Numbered from the stretch's first letter, positions 17,350-25,668 are shown. The stretch: DNA of 64,000 bases from a bacterium (GCA_023663725.1 JAMPGX010000016.1:25673-89672); one strand, 5' to 3'. Translations and numbers: made by a program. Notes: generated by a model not told the origin, from the letters alone.

Positions 17350-19482
17350 ATGGCAATGAGACTTTCCGGATTGATGTCCGGCATGGATACTGAGAGCATC
17401 ATCTCACAGCTCGTGGAGGCCAGGAAGACCAAGGTTGACAAGACCAAGAAGGCGCAGACCAAGCTGCAGTGGAAGCAGGATGCCTGGAAGGACCTGAACA
17501 CCAAGCTGAAGAATCTGCAGAGCAAATATCTGAGCAGCATGCGTTTCACCTCTGCATACAGCAAGAAGGTGACTAAGGTGTCTGATCCCAACGCAGTCAG
17601 TGTGATCACCGGTGAGGACGCTGTGAATGGCGTGCAGTCGTTAAAGATCGATAAGCTGGCTAAGACGGGTTATCTGACCGGCGGCTCCATCGAGAAGGAG
17701 GATGGCACCAGATTTAACGCGATGTCTAAGTTGAGCGATCTGGGTGTGACTGGCTCAGGTAAGATCAATATAAACACTGGAAGCACTTCTGTGGATATTC
17801 AGGTAGATGGCAATACTACGATCTCCGATGTGCTGACCCAGTTGAAGAACGCCGGACTCAACGCGAACTTTGACGAGAACAATCAGAGATTCTTTATCAG
17901 CTCCAAGGAATCGGGAGCAAAGAGTGATTTCAGTCTCACCGCTCTGGATCAGGGAGGATTGGATGCGCTCAAGGCGTTGGGTGTACAGGAGTCATTTGAG
18001 GCTGATCCGGACAAAAAGGGTGCTGTCCAGAAGGAATATGAGAAGTATGCTGGCTATTATGTCGTCGGCGACAGAGATGCGACTCTTGCTAACATGAGTT
18101 CTCTGATCGCTAAGGATGTACAGTCCAAGACGGACAGTTATCTGGCAAAGTACAAGAGCCTGGTGGAGTCCAGGGAGGCAGACCAGAAGACGATAGATAA
18201 ACTCGAAGCGCAATATAAGGGCGCCGACGGCAGTAGCACATTGAAGTCCAAGAAGGAATATGAGGATGCTCTCAAGGCCAAGAATGAGGAGATTGAGGCC
18301 AAGGAGAAGGCTCTGAAGGAGGAGTCTGATCCGGATCAGAAGAGAAAGCTTGAGAAAGAGCTGGTAGATCTGAAGAAAGAGGCTGACGAGCTCACGACCC
18401 AGAAGAACGACAGGGAGACTCTGGACAGCAAGAAGGCAGCTGTTGCCCAGGCGGATAAGGATATCGCCAATATAGAGAGCTATGTGAATATCACCGAGAC
18501 CGAGAAGGATGGACAGAAGGTCTATTCCGCGGAGGCGAAGGATAAGCTGAAGGAAGAGGTGGCGGATCGCTTCTATCAGAAGGCGGAGTTTGCTGACAGC
18601 GTAGTCAAGAATCCCAGTATGATATCCGGCAACGCGACTAAGGTCAATGGCCAGGATGCGGAGATTGAACTGAATGGAGCAAAGTTTACCAGTAAAGATA
18701 ACACCTTTAAGATCAATGGGCTTACCTTTACCGCTCTGAATGAGACCAACGGCAATCAGGTCACTGTGACGACTCAGCAGGATACCGACGGTATCTATGA
18801 TATGGTCAAGAATTTCCTGAAGGAGTACAATGCCATCATCAATGAGATGGATAAGCTGTATAACGCGGATTCGGCCAAGGGCTACGAGCCTCTGACCTCC
18901 GAGGAGAAGGAAGCTCTGTCCGACAGCGAGGTGGAGGAGTACGAGAAGAAGATCAAGAATGCTCTGCTGAGAAGGGATGAGAATCTGAGCAGTGTCAGTT
19001 CGACTTTGCGGGCCGCAATGTCAGGTGGTATTGAGATTGGCGGCAAGACTATGTATCTGCATGATTTCGGTATTGAGAATCTGGGATATTTCGAGGCGCC
19101 TGACAACGAGAAGAATGCTTATCATATTTTTGGCGATCCTGATGATCCAGATACTGCAGGTAAATCAGATGTGCTCAAGGGCATGATTGCCAACGATCCG
19201 GACACCGTGATTAGCTTCTTTACCAAGTTGTCTCAGAACATGTATGATGAAATGACCAACATGTCCAAGTCTGTCAACGGATATCGCAGCTTCGGCAGCT
19301 TCTATGATGATAAGAAGATGAAGTCCGATTATGACAACTACACGGTCAAGATCAAGGAACAAGAGAAAAAGCTGAACGAATATGAGGATAAGTGGTACAA
19401 GAAGTTTGCCGCAATGGAGACTGCTCTGTCCAAGATGCAGAACAGTGCCAATGCTGTTACTTCCCTGTTAGGAGGCTCATAA
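17350..19482 (+). CDS. fliD: Flagellar filament cap protein FliD (enlarged)
   Basis: FliD forms the cap at the filament tip that folds incoming flagellin. The N-terminal domain (MRLSGLMSGMDTESIISQLV) and the C-terminal domain (about 430-705, with NEMDKLYNADSAKG and DFGIENLGYFEAPDNEK) are typical. The 710-residue length exceeds the usual 450-550. A predicted insertion at about residues 254-375 is a highly charged coiled coil rich in Lys and Glu. It lies 17 nt after flaG and 1 nt before fliS. It is probably a client of the FliT-like protein downstream. Confidence 0.93.
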   Translation: MAMRLSGLMSGMDTESIISQLVEARKTKVDKTKKAQTKLQWKQDAWKDLNTKLKNLQSKYLSSMRFTSAYSKKVTKVSDPNAVSVITGEDAVNGVQSLKIDKLAKTGYLTGGSIEKEDGTRFNAMSKLSDLGVTGSGKININTGSTSVDIQVDGNTTISDVLTQLKNAGLNANFDENNQRFFISSKESGAKSDFSLTALDQGGLDALKALGVQESFEADPDKKGAVQKEYEKYAGYYVVGDRDATLANMSSLIAKDVQSKTDSYLAKYKSLVESREADQKTIDKLEAQYKGADGSSTLKSKKEYEDALKAKNEEIEAKEKALKEESDPDQKRKLEKELVDLKKEADELTTQKNDRETLDSKKAAVAQADKDIANIESYVNITETEKDGQKVYSAEAKDKLKEEVADRFYQKAEFADSVVKNPSMISGNATKVNGQDAEIELNGAKFTSKDNTFKINGLTFTALNETNGNQVTVTTQQDTDGIYDMVKNFLKEYNAIINEMDKLYNADSAKGYEPLTSEEKEALSDSEVEEYEKKIKNALLRRDENLSSVSSTLRAAMSGGIEIGGKTMYLHDFGIENLGYFEAPDNEKNAYHIFGDPDDPDTAGKSDVLKGMIANDPDTVISFFTKLSQNMYDEMTNMSKSVNGYRSFGSFYDDKKMKSDYDNYTVKIKEQEKKLNEYEDKWYKKFAAMETALSKMQNSANAVTSLLGGS

Positions 19483-19483
19483 C

Positions 19484-19873
19484 ATGGCAATGCCCGATGC
19501 ATATGCACAGTATAATAACAGCAAGATACTCACAGCATCCCCAGCGGAACTGACCCTGATGCTCTATGAGGGGGCGATCAAGTTCTGTAACATAGCCATT
19601 GTAGCGGTGGAGCAGAAGGATATTCCCAAAGCGCATACGCATATTGTCAAGACCCAGAAAATTATTGATTATCTGCGGCAGACCCTTGATATGAAGTATC
19701 CGGTGGCTCAAGATTTTGAGAACATCTATGTGTACTTGTCACAGCGTCTGGTGGAGGCTAACTTCAAAAAGGATAAGGATATCCTGGAGGAGGTCAATGG
19801 GCACCTGCGTTCAGTGAGAGATACCTGGAAAGAGGTTATGCGGATCAATCAGGTGAAAGGGGCTAATGGATGA
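19484..19873 (+). CDS. fliS: Flagellar export chaperone FliS
   Basis: FliS is the cytosolic flagellin chaperone, which binds the flagellin C-terminus and docks on FlhA. The 129-residue protein has the conserved start (DAYAQYNNSKILTASPAELT), the LMLYEGAIKFCNIA helix and the C-terminal VRDTWKEVM. It overlaps the next gene through ATGA (19870-19873), which indicates translational coupling. The second sigma-D operon therefore holds two chaperone genes, and flgN in the first operon is the third. Confidence 0.95.
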   Translation: MAMPDAYAQYNNSKILTASPAELTLMLYEGAIKFCNIAIVAVEQKDIPKAHTHIVKTQKIIDYLRQTLDMKYPVAQDFENIYVYLSQRLVEANFKKDKDILEEVNGHLRSVRDTWKEVMRINQVKGANG

Positions 19874-20346
19874 AGAGCCAGCTAAGTATATTGCAGGAGA
19901 GTCTGACAGCAAAGCGCCAGGTGCTTTTGGAGATACAGGAGTATAATCGAAAGCAGGAGGAGGTCTTCAGCTCAGAAGAAGTAGATATGTCTCTCTTTGA
20001 TGAGGCGATTGAGGAGAAAGGCCGATTGATTGAGCGGTTGACCCAGTTAGATGACGGCTTTGAGGCCATGTATCAGAAGTTGGCCCGTGAGTTAGAGAAT
20101 AATCGGGAAAAGTATGCGGAGCAGATTCGGATGCTACAGCAGCAGATCAAGGAGATTACCGATCTGGGGGTATCCATTCAGGCTCAGGAGGCGAGAAATA
20201 AAGCCCTGATTGAGAGCTATTTTTCAAGGGAACGCAAGAATATGCACAAGAGTCTCCAGAATTCTACCAAGGCATATAATTTTTATAAAAATATGTCAGG
20301 CTTGAATGCAGCGAGCAATCAGTCCTCTTATGACAGTAAGCAATAA
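19870..20346 (+). CDS. FliT-like flagellar export chaperone (putative)
   Basis: This 158-residue, strongly helical, charged protein has heptads over about 10-130. It overlaps the fliS stop codon by 4 nt. Position, size and helical character match FliT-type chaperones for the FliD cap, although FliT sequences diverge too far for me to be certain. The C-terminal 30 residues are polar and probably disordered. The operon ends 20 nt later in an intrinsic terminator. Confidence 0.7.
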   Translation: MKSQLSILQESLTAKRQVLLEIQEYNRKQEEVFSSEEVDMSLFDEAIEEKGRLIERLTQLDDGFEAMYQKLARELENNREKYAEQIRMLQQQIKEITDLGVSIQAQEARNKALIESYFSRERKNMHKSLQNSTKAYNFYKNMSGLNAASNQSSYDSKQ

Positions 20347-20366
20347 CCGATAAAACAGGAATGATA

Positions 20367-20404
20367 AGAACCCTGCCATATCATAGGAAATGGCAGGGTT
20401 TCTT
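20367..20404 (+). terminator. Terminator between convergent flagellar operon and HTH-FlhA_C gene
   Basis: An 11-bp stem AACCCTGCCAT / ATGGCAGGGTT (20369-20379 with 20390-20400) is flanked by AAG upstream and TTTCTT downstream. It can serve the + strand flagellar operon and, less well, the converging minus-strand gene. Confidence 0.85.
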
Positions 20405-20433
20405 GCGCGCTTTGTGTTGTACCCAGCGAGAGA

Positions 20434-21354
20434 TTAACGAAGCTCTTCTGACAGGGTGGCAATGGCCGTTTGGAGCTCTCCAGCTTCAGATATGGGATGC
20501 TCCTCCAGATAGCCGATGATGTAGTCCAACCGGTTGATCGGTGTTCCGGCGGAGACAAGACCGGCCAATACATGCTGTAGCATCGCCAGACTGACCTTCT
20601 GTGGAACGATATTGTCTACGGCTGCCGGATAGCGGCGCCACACCAGATTGACCAGATCAGCAGTGATCTGGCGGTTCAGAATCTGGTCATAATTGTGCAG
20701 AATAGTCTCTGCCAGATGTGTTATGATGCAGTCCATGGCGGAGAATTCGATACAGCCCTCCGGCGGCACAGCCTGTTTTTCCATCCATTTTCCCTCCGGC
20801 CAGACTGCACGCCACTCAGCCGCGGGAAGCAGCTCCTCCCGCACATAGAAATATTTGGGATATTCGGATTCGCTCTGGGCGGCAATCGTTCTTCCGTTCA
20901 GCAGTATTCGGTATTCCTGATCTCCCAGGTTCAGACAGTCCCGCAGTCGTATGATGGGGACCATGATTCCCATCGTGTCCGCCAATCTCACTCGCATCTG
21001 ATGAATCTTCTCGTAATGGTCGGCATTTTCTTCGATCAGCATCTCAACCAGATTCTTGCCGACCTCCAGTGTCAGAACATCCTTTTGCAGCGCATTCTCT
21101 ACTTCCGTCTGTCTCTGAACAGACTCCTGGTCGCACTGGGAGATGGAAGAAGCCTGGTGACTCAGCAGATAGTCCGTAGTGCAGTCCATCAGTTGAGCGA
21201 TAGAGCGGATCATCTCCGCATCGGGCAGACTGGCGCCAGTCTCCCACTTTGACACTGCCTGGGATGTAACCCCCAGTTTTTCAGCAATTTTCTGCTGTGT
21301 GTAGCCACGGTCCTGACGAAGTCGTTCAAATCGTTCCGCAAATTCTGAAAGCAT
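20434..21354 (-). CDS. XRE-family HTH protein fused to an FlhA C-terminal-like domain
   Basis: Residues about 5-60 are an XRE helix-turn-helix (GYTQQKIAEKLGVTSQAVSK, WETG). The start is fixed by AGGAGG just upstream of ATG 21354. Residues about 93-300 align with the soluble cytoplasmic domain of FlhA. LTLEVGKNLVEML matches the FlhA L.LEVGY.LI.LV strand, and MGIMVPIIRLRD matches LGI.VPPIRIRD. EYRILLNG matches EYRI.IKG, IITHL matches VATHL, and NRQITADLV...YPAAVDNIVP plus LQHVLAGLVSAGTPINRLDYII match the D3 subdomain. The FlhA membrane part and last subdomain (D4) are absent. FlhA_C docks FlgN, FliS and FliT complexes, all encoded next door. I infer a regulator that senses export chaperones. 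Confidence 0.85.
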   Translation of the reverse strand: MLSEFAERFERLRQDRGYTQQKIAEKLGVTSQAVSKWETGASLPDAEMIRSIAQLMDCTTDYLLSHQASSISQCDQESVQRQTEVENALQKDVLTLEVGKNLVEMLIEENADHYEKIHQMRVRLADTMGIMVPIIRLRDCLNLGDQEYRILLNGRTIAAQSESEYPKYFYVREELLPAAEWRAVWPEGKWMEKQAVPPEGCIEFSAMDCIITHLAETILHNYDQILNRQITADLVNLVWRRYPAAVDNIVPQKVSLAMLQHVLAGLVSAGTPINRLDYIIGYLEEHPISEAGELQTAIATLSEELR

Positions 21355-21441
21355 ATGATTTTCCTCCTGTGATAAGATGTAGTGAATTAGTCTGTTCCCC
21401 TTTACACAGATAGAATAACACAAAAACGGCGCAAATGCCAC

Positions 21442-21492
21442 CAACTGTTGAGATGATATCAACACAACTGATAGTTGTGACAAATATAGTTG
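21442..21492. promoter_or_regulatory. Cluster of CAACT/AGTTG half-sites in the divergent intergenic region
   Basis: Four copies of CAACT or its complement AGTTG lie at 21442, 21465, 21473 and 21488. They include the inverted repeat CACAACT-GAT-AGTTGTG (21463-21479) and a direct repeat of ATAGTTG 15 bp apart. They sit between the HTH-FlhA_C gene and the GH25 gene, just upstream of the + strand promoter. This is a candidate operator for the HTH protein. Confidence 0.5.
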
Positions 21493-21514
21493 GAAAACAC
21501 TAAACCAGCAGTTC

Positions 21515-21543
21515 TTGACAGTGAAGGGACTTTTGCGTATAGT
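21515..21543 (+). promoter_or_regulatory. Sigma-A promoter of the GH25 muramidase gene
   Basis: TTGACA (21515-21520), a 17-bp spacer and TATAGT (21538-21543) lie 80 bp before the GH25 start codon and directly downstream of the CAACT/AGTTG cluster. Confidence 0.8.
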
Positions 21544-21623
21544 AAATGTGACAGGAAAAGCTTGCATAATTTGGGAATACTATTGACAATAGGCGACAGG
21601 CAGTGGAATAGGAGTATAAAGAG

Positions 21624-23150
21624 ATGGATTTTGATGAAAATCGGGATGAAACAGGTAGGGAGCCGTACAGATGGATCAAGCTGATTCCGTTTGCAGTGGC
21701 GGTCGTCTTTATTGTGATCATACTGGTGGTGATGGTTCTGCGGAACCGGATGGACAGAGAGCACAATGGGATAGGCGAGGATAACGTAAATAGTTCGACA
21801 GAGGGGACGCAGCAGAATGTCTTGGGAACAGAGGGAGATGAGACGATAGAAGTCCGAGATCCTCAGGAAACAATGTCGCAGGAACAGGGCAGTCAGGTGG
21901 ATGTGAGGCAATTGCTGACTTCCGATCGGGTGCGGGAAGAGGAACGAACAACTGTGGGAATTGATGTTTCACGGTATCAGGGGACGATAGACTGGAGCCA
22001 GGTGGCGGATTCCGGGGTTGATTTTGCGATGATCAGAGTCGGATACCGAAGTGCAGACGAAGACAGGGGCATCTACGCCGACAGTAACGCCCGTTATAAT
22101 ATGCAGGAGGCTCAGGCTGCGGGGATACAGGTGGGTGTGTACTTTTTTTCCACGGCGGCCAGCGAGGAGGAGGCGCGGGAGGAGGCTCTGTGGGTGGCGG
22201 AGTACATCGCGCAGTATCAGATCACATACCCTGTGGCCTTTGACTGTGAAGGGTATGAGCAGGAGGGCAGTCTGCTGTATGAGTTGGGAAATGAAAAGAG
22301 GACAGATATCGCCATTGCCTTTATGCAGGAGATATATGACAAAGGGTATACGCCGATGTTCTATGGCTCCAGCTATGCCATGACGGGCAGCAGGCATTGG
22401 AATATGGACAGGATCGAGCAGAGCTACAAGGTCTGGGTGTCCCAGTATCCGGCATTGCCTTATCCACAGACGGAGCAGTCCTCCTATGAAGGTTTTCATG
22501 CTATGTGGCAGTATACCAATCAGGGAAGTGTGCCTGGAATCTCACAGCCTGTGGATGTAAATGTGGCTTATTTTGGATATGAGGGTGCGGCGGAGGCTCT
22601 GGATGGGCAGGCTCCGGATCAGGCCCAGGCTGATGTGGAAGCCCTGATGAATTTTCAGGAGGTGGATGAGATGGTGACGGCCAAGGAGTCCACCAATCTG
22701 CGGGACATTCCCAGCCAGGGGGAGGACAGTACAGTGCTGTGGACGCTGCAAAACGGGGACAGTGCGCGGCGCACCGGCGTCAGTGACAGCGGCTGGTCTC
22801 GGCTGGTCTATCAGGACCGCGTATGTTATGCAGTGACGAACTTGTTGACTACAGACCTGTCTCCCAATGTGCCACAGCCAACGCCGACACCGGAGGAGGA
22901 CGGCATCAAGACCCAATTTACGTCCTGCAACGAGTTGATGACTGCCAAGATTGAGACAAATCTGCGGGCGCTGCCGAGCGTGACCAATCCGGAGGCGGTG
23001 GTGGTGGCGACGATCCGCTATGGGGATGTAGTGGTGCGCACGGGAATCAATACAGACCTTGGGTGGTCTCGGGTGGAGTATGAGGGACAGGTGCTCTATT
23101 GTGTGAGCAGTTATCTGACGTCGGAGGTGGAGTCAGAGCAGGCGCAGTGA
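21624..23150 (+). CDS. Membrane-anchored GH25 muramidase with two SH3-like domains
   Basis: This is a cell-wall lysozyme-type hydrolase cleaving the MurNAc-GlcNAc bond. A cytosolic N-terminus is followed by a membrane helix at residues about 20-40, so the catalytic part faces outward. The GH25 domain spans about 109-318, with GIDVSRYQGTIDW, FDCEGY and the terminal MWQYT motif. Two bacterial SH3-like domains follow at about 349-412 and 434-504 (both with TNLR-type starts) and probably bind peptidoglycan. A Pro/Thr linker separates them. It is divergent from the HTH-FlhA_C gene and shares its intergenic region, so joint regulation is possible. Confidence 0.9.
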   Translation: MDFDENRDETGREPYRWIKLIPFAVAVVFIVIILVVMVLRNRMDREHNGIGEDNVNSSTEGTQQNVLGTEGDETIEVRDPQETMSQEQGSQVDVRQLLTSDRVREEERTTVGIDVSRYQGTIDWSQVADSGVDFAMIRVGYRSADEDRGIYADSNARYNMQEAQAAGIQVGVYFFSTAASEEEAREEALWVAEYIAQYQITYPVAFDCEGYEQEGSLLYELGNEKRTDIAIAFMQEIYDKGYTPMFYGSSYAMTGSRHWNMDRIEQSYKVWVSQYPALPYPQTEQSSYEGFHAMWQYTNQGSVPGISQPVDVNVAYFGYEGAAEALDGQAPDQAQADVEALMNFQEVDEMVTAKESTNLRDIPSQGEDSTVLWTLQNGDSARRTGVSDSGWSRLVYQDRVCYAVTNLLTTDLSPNVPQPTPTPEEDGIKTQFTSCNELMTAKIETNLRALPSVTNPEAVVVATIRYGDVVVRTGINTDLGWSRVEYEGQVLYCVSSYLTSEVESEQAQ

Positions 23151-23196
23151 TAGGTTTTGCAATCGCCTATGACTGAGACAGAATGTGAGGAGACAG

Positions 23197-23679
23197 ATGA
23201 AGAGGAATCTGACTACACTGTGCTATATCGAGCGGGACGGAGCTTATCTGATGCTGCACAGGGTGAAAAAGGAGCGGGATATCAATAAGGATAAATGGAT
23301 TGGCGTGGGCGGCCATTTTGAGGAGGACGAATCGCCGGAGGAATGTCTGCTGCGGGAAGTGGAGGAGGAGACGGGGCTTGTCCTGACGGACTATCGGCTG
23401 CGGGGAGTCATCACCTTCACGACCGACAGTTACCCGACGGAGTATATGTTTCTGTATACGGCGGAAGGATATACAGGGACAATGCACGCTTGCGAAGAGG
23501 GAGAGCTGGAGTGGGTGCCTAAGGCAGAGGTAGAGAGGCTGCCCATCTGGGAGGGCGATAAGATATTTTTCCGGCTTCTGGAGGAACGGCGGGAATTTTT
23601 CTCCCTAAAGCTTCGATACGAGGGGGAGACTTTGGCGGAGGCCGTGCTGGACGGAAGAAAAATAATAAAAAGTGCTTGA
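23197..23679 (+). CDS. Nudix hydrolase, MutT/8-oxo-dGTP diphosphatase-like
   Basis: This 160-residue Nudix enzyme hydrolyses a nucleoside diphosphate linked to another moiety. The Nudix box is complete (GGHFEEDESPEECLLREVEE then ETGLVL, residues about 39-64), with the catalytic REVEEE glutamates. DKWIGVGG precedes it, as in MutT-type sanitising enzymes, so 8-oxo-dGTP is a plausible substrate. ATG 23197 follows GAGGAG. GTG 23185 is an alternative start with poorer spacing. The -35 of the next promoter overlaps its stop codon. Confidence 0.88.
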   Translation: MKRNLTTLCYIERDGAYLMLHRVKKERDINKDKWIGVGGHFEEDESPEECLLREVEEETGLVLTDYRLRGVITFTTDSYPTEYMFLYTAEGYTGTMHACEEGELEWVPKAEVERLPIWEGDKIFFRLLEERREFFSLKLRYEGETLAEAVLDGRKIIKSA

Positions 23680-23706
23680 CCTTCCACCTGGTGGAAGCTG
23701 TATAAA
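23676..23706 (+). promoter_or_regulatory. MerR-type promoter/operator of merR-ybjQ-yhfC
   Basis: TTGACC (23676-23681) and TATAAA (23701-23706) are separated by 19 bp, the overlong spacer typical of MerR-activated promoters. A perfect 8-bp dyad, CTTCCACC-T-GGTGGAAG (23681-23697), fills the spacer. The MerR protein encoded 40 bp downstream is the obvious regulator, so the operon is probably autoregulated. Confidence 0.9.
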
Positions 23707-23745
23707 GGAGTCATCAGACAGAACGGAAAGGAAAATCCACGGGCC

Positions 23746-24387
23746 ATGAAGATCAAACAAGTGGAGGAGCTGGTGGATATCACCCGCAAAAATATTCGTT
23801 TTTATGAGGAGCAGGGCCTGCTCAGTGTGGGACGCTCGGAAAACGGTTATCGGGAATACGGGACGGAGGATGTGCGACGGTTAAAGCAGATTCGTCTGCT
23901 GCGCAGGTTATCAGTTCCCATTGAGGATATCAAGCGACTTTTTGATGGAAGACGTACGCTGGAGGATGTTCTGGAGCGTCAACAGGCACGCCTGGAGCGT
24001 CAGCGGGAGAGTCTCCACAGGACACAGCTGTTCTGTAAGCTGTTATTGGAGGATAGTGTTTGCCTGGAGACGTTGGACGTGGATGGCTTGCTGGAACAGA
24101 TGGATAAGCTGGAGCGGGAAGGGGTGATGTTTATGGATGAGACGCACAGAGATATCCATAGAAAAAAGCAGAGAGGAGCCATACTGGGCGCAGGAGTGAT
24201 GCTGATCCTGACGCTGGCGCCGCTGGGTATCATCTTCGGCGTCACGAGGTTAGCCCGCATTCCTCTGTGGGCTTTGCTACTTTTTCTGGGAGTTACAACT
24301 GTGGTTTGTATCGGGATAGTGGTTGCATTGATGATTAGGATTAAGGAGATTAGAGGAGGAGAAGAGGATGAAGCTTCTAAGTATTGA
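23746..24387 (+). CDS. MerR-family regulator with C-terminal membrane segments
   Basis: Residues 1-70 are a MerR winged helix (MKIKQVEELVDITRKNIRFY, EEQGLL, NGYREYGTEDVRRL). A long dimerisation coiled coil follows at about 75-115. Instead of a soluble effector domain, residues about 141-195 form two hydrophobic helices, so the protein is probably membrane-attached. This resembles stress-sensing MerR proteins that detect membrane-active compounds. It lies behind its own 19-bp-spacer operator and overlaps the downstream ybjQ start by 20 nt, indicating coupled expression. Confidence 0.9.
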   Translation: MKIKQVEELVDITRKNIRFYEEQGLLSVGRSENGYREYGTEDVRRLKQIRLLRRLSVPIEDIKRLFDGRRTLEDVLERQQARLERQRESLHRTQLFCKLLLEDSVCLETLDVDGLLEQMDKLEREGVMFMDETHRDIHRKKQRGAILGAGVMLILTLAPLGIIFGVTRLARIPLWALLLFLGVTTVVCIGIVVALMIRIKEIRGGEEDEASKY

Positions 24388-24682
24388 ATATATTCCAGGG
24401 CAGGAGATCGAGGCGCTGGGAATGGTGAAGGGAACGGTCGTGCAGACTAAAAATATCGGGCGAGATTTTATGGCGGGCATGAAAACACTGGTCGGCGGTG
24501 AGATCGTGGGCTATACGGAGATGTTGAACGAGGCCAGGCAGATCGCCGTGAAGCGCATGGTGGATGAGGCCAGGGAGCTGGAGGCTGACGCGATAATCGG
24601 CATTAAATATGGGGCGTCCCAGGTCATGAGCGGAGCTGCCGAGGTTATCGCCTATGGCACTGCCGTGAAATATAAAGCGTAA
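24368..24682 (+). CDS. YbjQ/UPF0145 family protein
   Basis: This 104-residue protein is of the YbjQ family, a pentameric fold of unknown role often labelled heavy-metal-binding. The conserved pattern NIGRDFMAGMKTLVGGEI, VGYTEML and EADAIIGIKY is clear. The start ATG overlaps the merR end, with GAGGAGAAGAGG upstream. Co-expression with a membrane-linked MerR regulator and a YhfC membrane protein suggests an envelope stress response. Confidence 0.9.
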   Translation: MKLLSIEYIPGQEIEALGMVKGTVVQTKNIGRDFMAGMKTLVGGEIVGYTEMLNEARQIAVKRMVDEARELEADAIIGIKYGASQVMSGAAEVIAYGTAVKYKA

Positions 24683-24724
24683 ACCATAGTGTAAACAGTT
24701 CTGTCTGAGGAAGGAAAAGAGGAT

Positions 24725-25561
24725 ATGATGGATAATATTACAATTCCCAATGTCGCGGTTGCCAGCATGATTGGCATGGCCGTATCTCTGATTGTGTCTA
24801 TGGGCTTACCCATAGCATTGTGTATCATTGTCTGTAAGAAGACCAGGGCCAGGATATCCAGCTTTTTTATCGGCGCCGCGACCTTTGTCCTGTTCGCAAT
24901 GATTCTGGAGAGTCTTTTGCATCAGGTGGTATTGGGCTCCACTGGTAAGGCGATCAGCGGCAATATCTGGCTCTATGCGCTGTATGGCGGGCTGGCAGCC
25001 GGTATATTTGAGGAGACGGGGCGTTATCTGGCCATGAAGCTATGTATGAAGAAGACGCTGGATAAACCCAACGCTATCCTGTATGGCGTGGGACATGGCG
25101 GAATTGAAGCGATCCTGCTCATCGGGCTGACCTATGTGAACAATCTGGTCATTGCCGTGATGATCAACAGCGGCCAGGCGCCGATGCTGTTAGCCGCATA
25201 CGGCTCGAATGACACGCTCTACCAGCAGGCGCAGGCGCAGCTCATGGCTATCGCCACCGCACCGTCCTGGCAGTTCTACATGGCCGGTCTGGAGCGCGTG
25301 TCCGCGATAGTGTTTCATATCTGTGCCTCCTACATGGTGTATCTCGCAGTCAAAGAGAAGAAGCTGCCGTACTATCTGCTGGCCATTCTGTTGCATTTTC
25401 TGATGGATGCTCTGGTGGTAGTGGCGGCGAATTATCTGCCTATTATATATGTAGAGATATTCCTGCTGCTGTTTTCCGGCGTATTTGGCTATATCGTCTG
25501 GCGTATGTACCACCGCAGTAGCACTACTGTGACGGAGGCGGAATCCGCTCGTGAAGCGTAA
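24725..25561 (+). CDS. YhfC family intramembrane metalloprotease-like protein
   Basis: This polytopic membrane protein of 278 residues has about seven or eight hydrophobic helices. It carries the motifs of the YhfC/PrsW-like glutamic intramembrane protease group: FEETGRY near residues 96-101, GHGGIEA near 123-129, and a C-terminal LHFLMDAL. It is the last gene of the merR-ybjQ-yhfC operon. The final ~20 bp of the gene (from 25542) are copied again at 27501, which marks the edge of the tandem duplication that follows. Confidence 0.85.
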   Translation: MMDNITIPNVAVASMIGMAVSLIVSMGLPIALCIIVCKKTRARISSFFIGAATFVLFAMILESLLHQVVLGSTGKAISGNIWLYALYGGLAAGIFEETGRYLAMKLCMKKTLDKPNAILYGVGHGGIEAILLIGLTYVNNLVIAVMINSGQAPMLLAAYGSNDTLYQQAQAQLMAIATAPSWQFYMAGLERVSAIVFHICASYMVYLAVKEKKLPYYLLAILLHFLMDALVVVAANYLPIIYVEIFLLLFSGVFGYIVWRMYHRSSTTVTEAESAREA

Positions 25562-25601
25562 TATACGAAAATCCGTTTTCAATCTGTTGCAAAAATAAGC
25601 A

Positions 25602-25630
25602 TTGACAATATCACGAAGACGAGGTATTAT
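25602..25630 (+). promoter_or_regulatory. Sigma-A promoter, unit 1
   Basis: TTGACA (25602-25607), 17 bp, TATTAT (25625-25630), 38 bp before the first secreted-peptide gene. The same arrangement recurs in unit 2. Confidence 0.88.
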
Positions 25631-25668
25631 GCAATTAGAATAAATACATCTCAAAGAGGGATAATTGT

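Noticed and set aside
21355-21567. N-terminal extension of the HTH-FlhA_C protein
   Set aside because: The longer frame runs through the promoter and operator region. AGGAGG directly precedes ATG 21354, where the helix-turn-helix begins.
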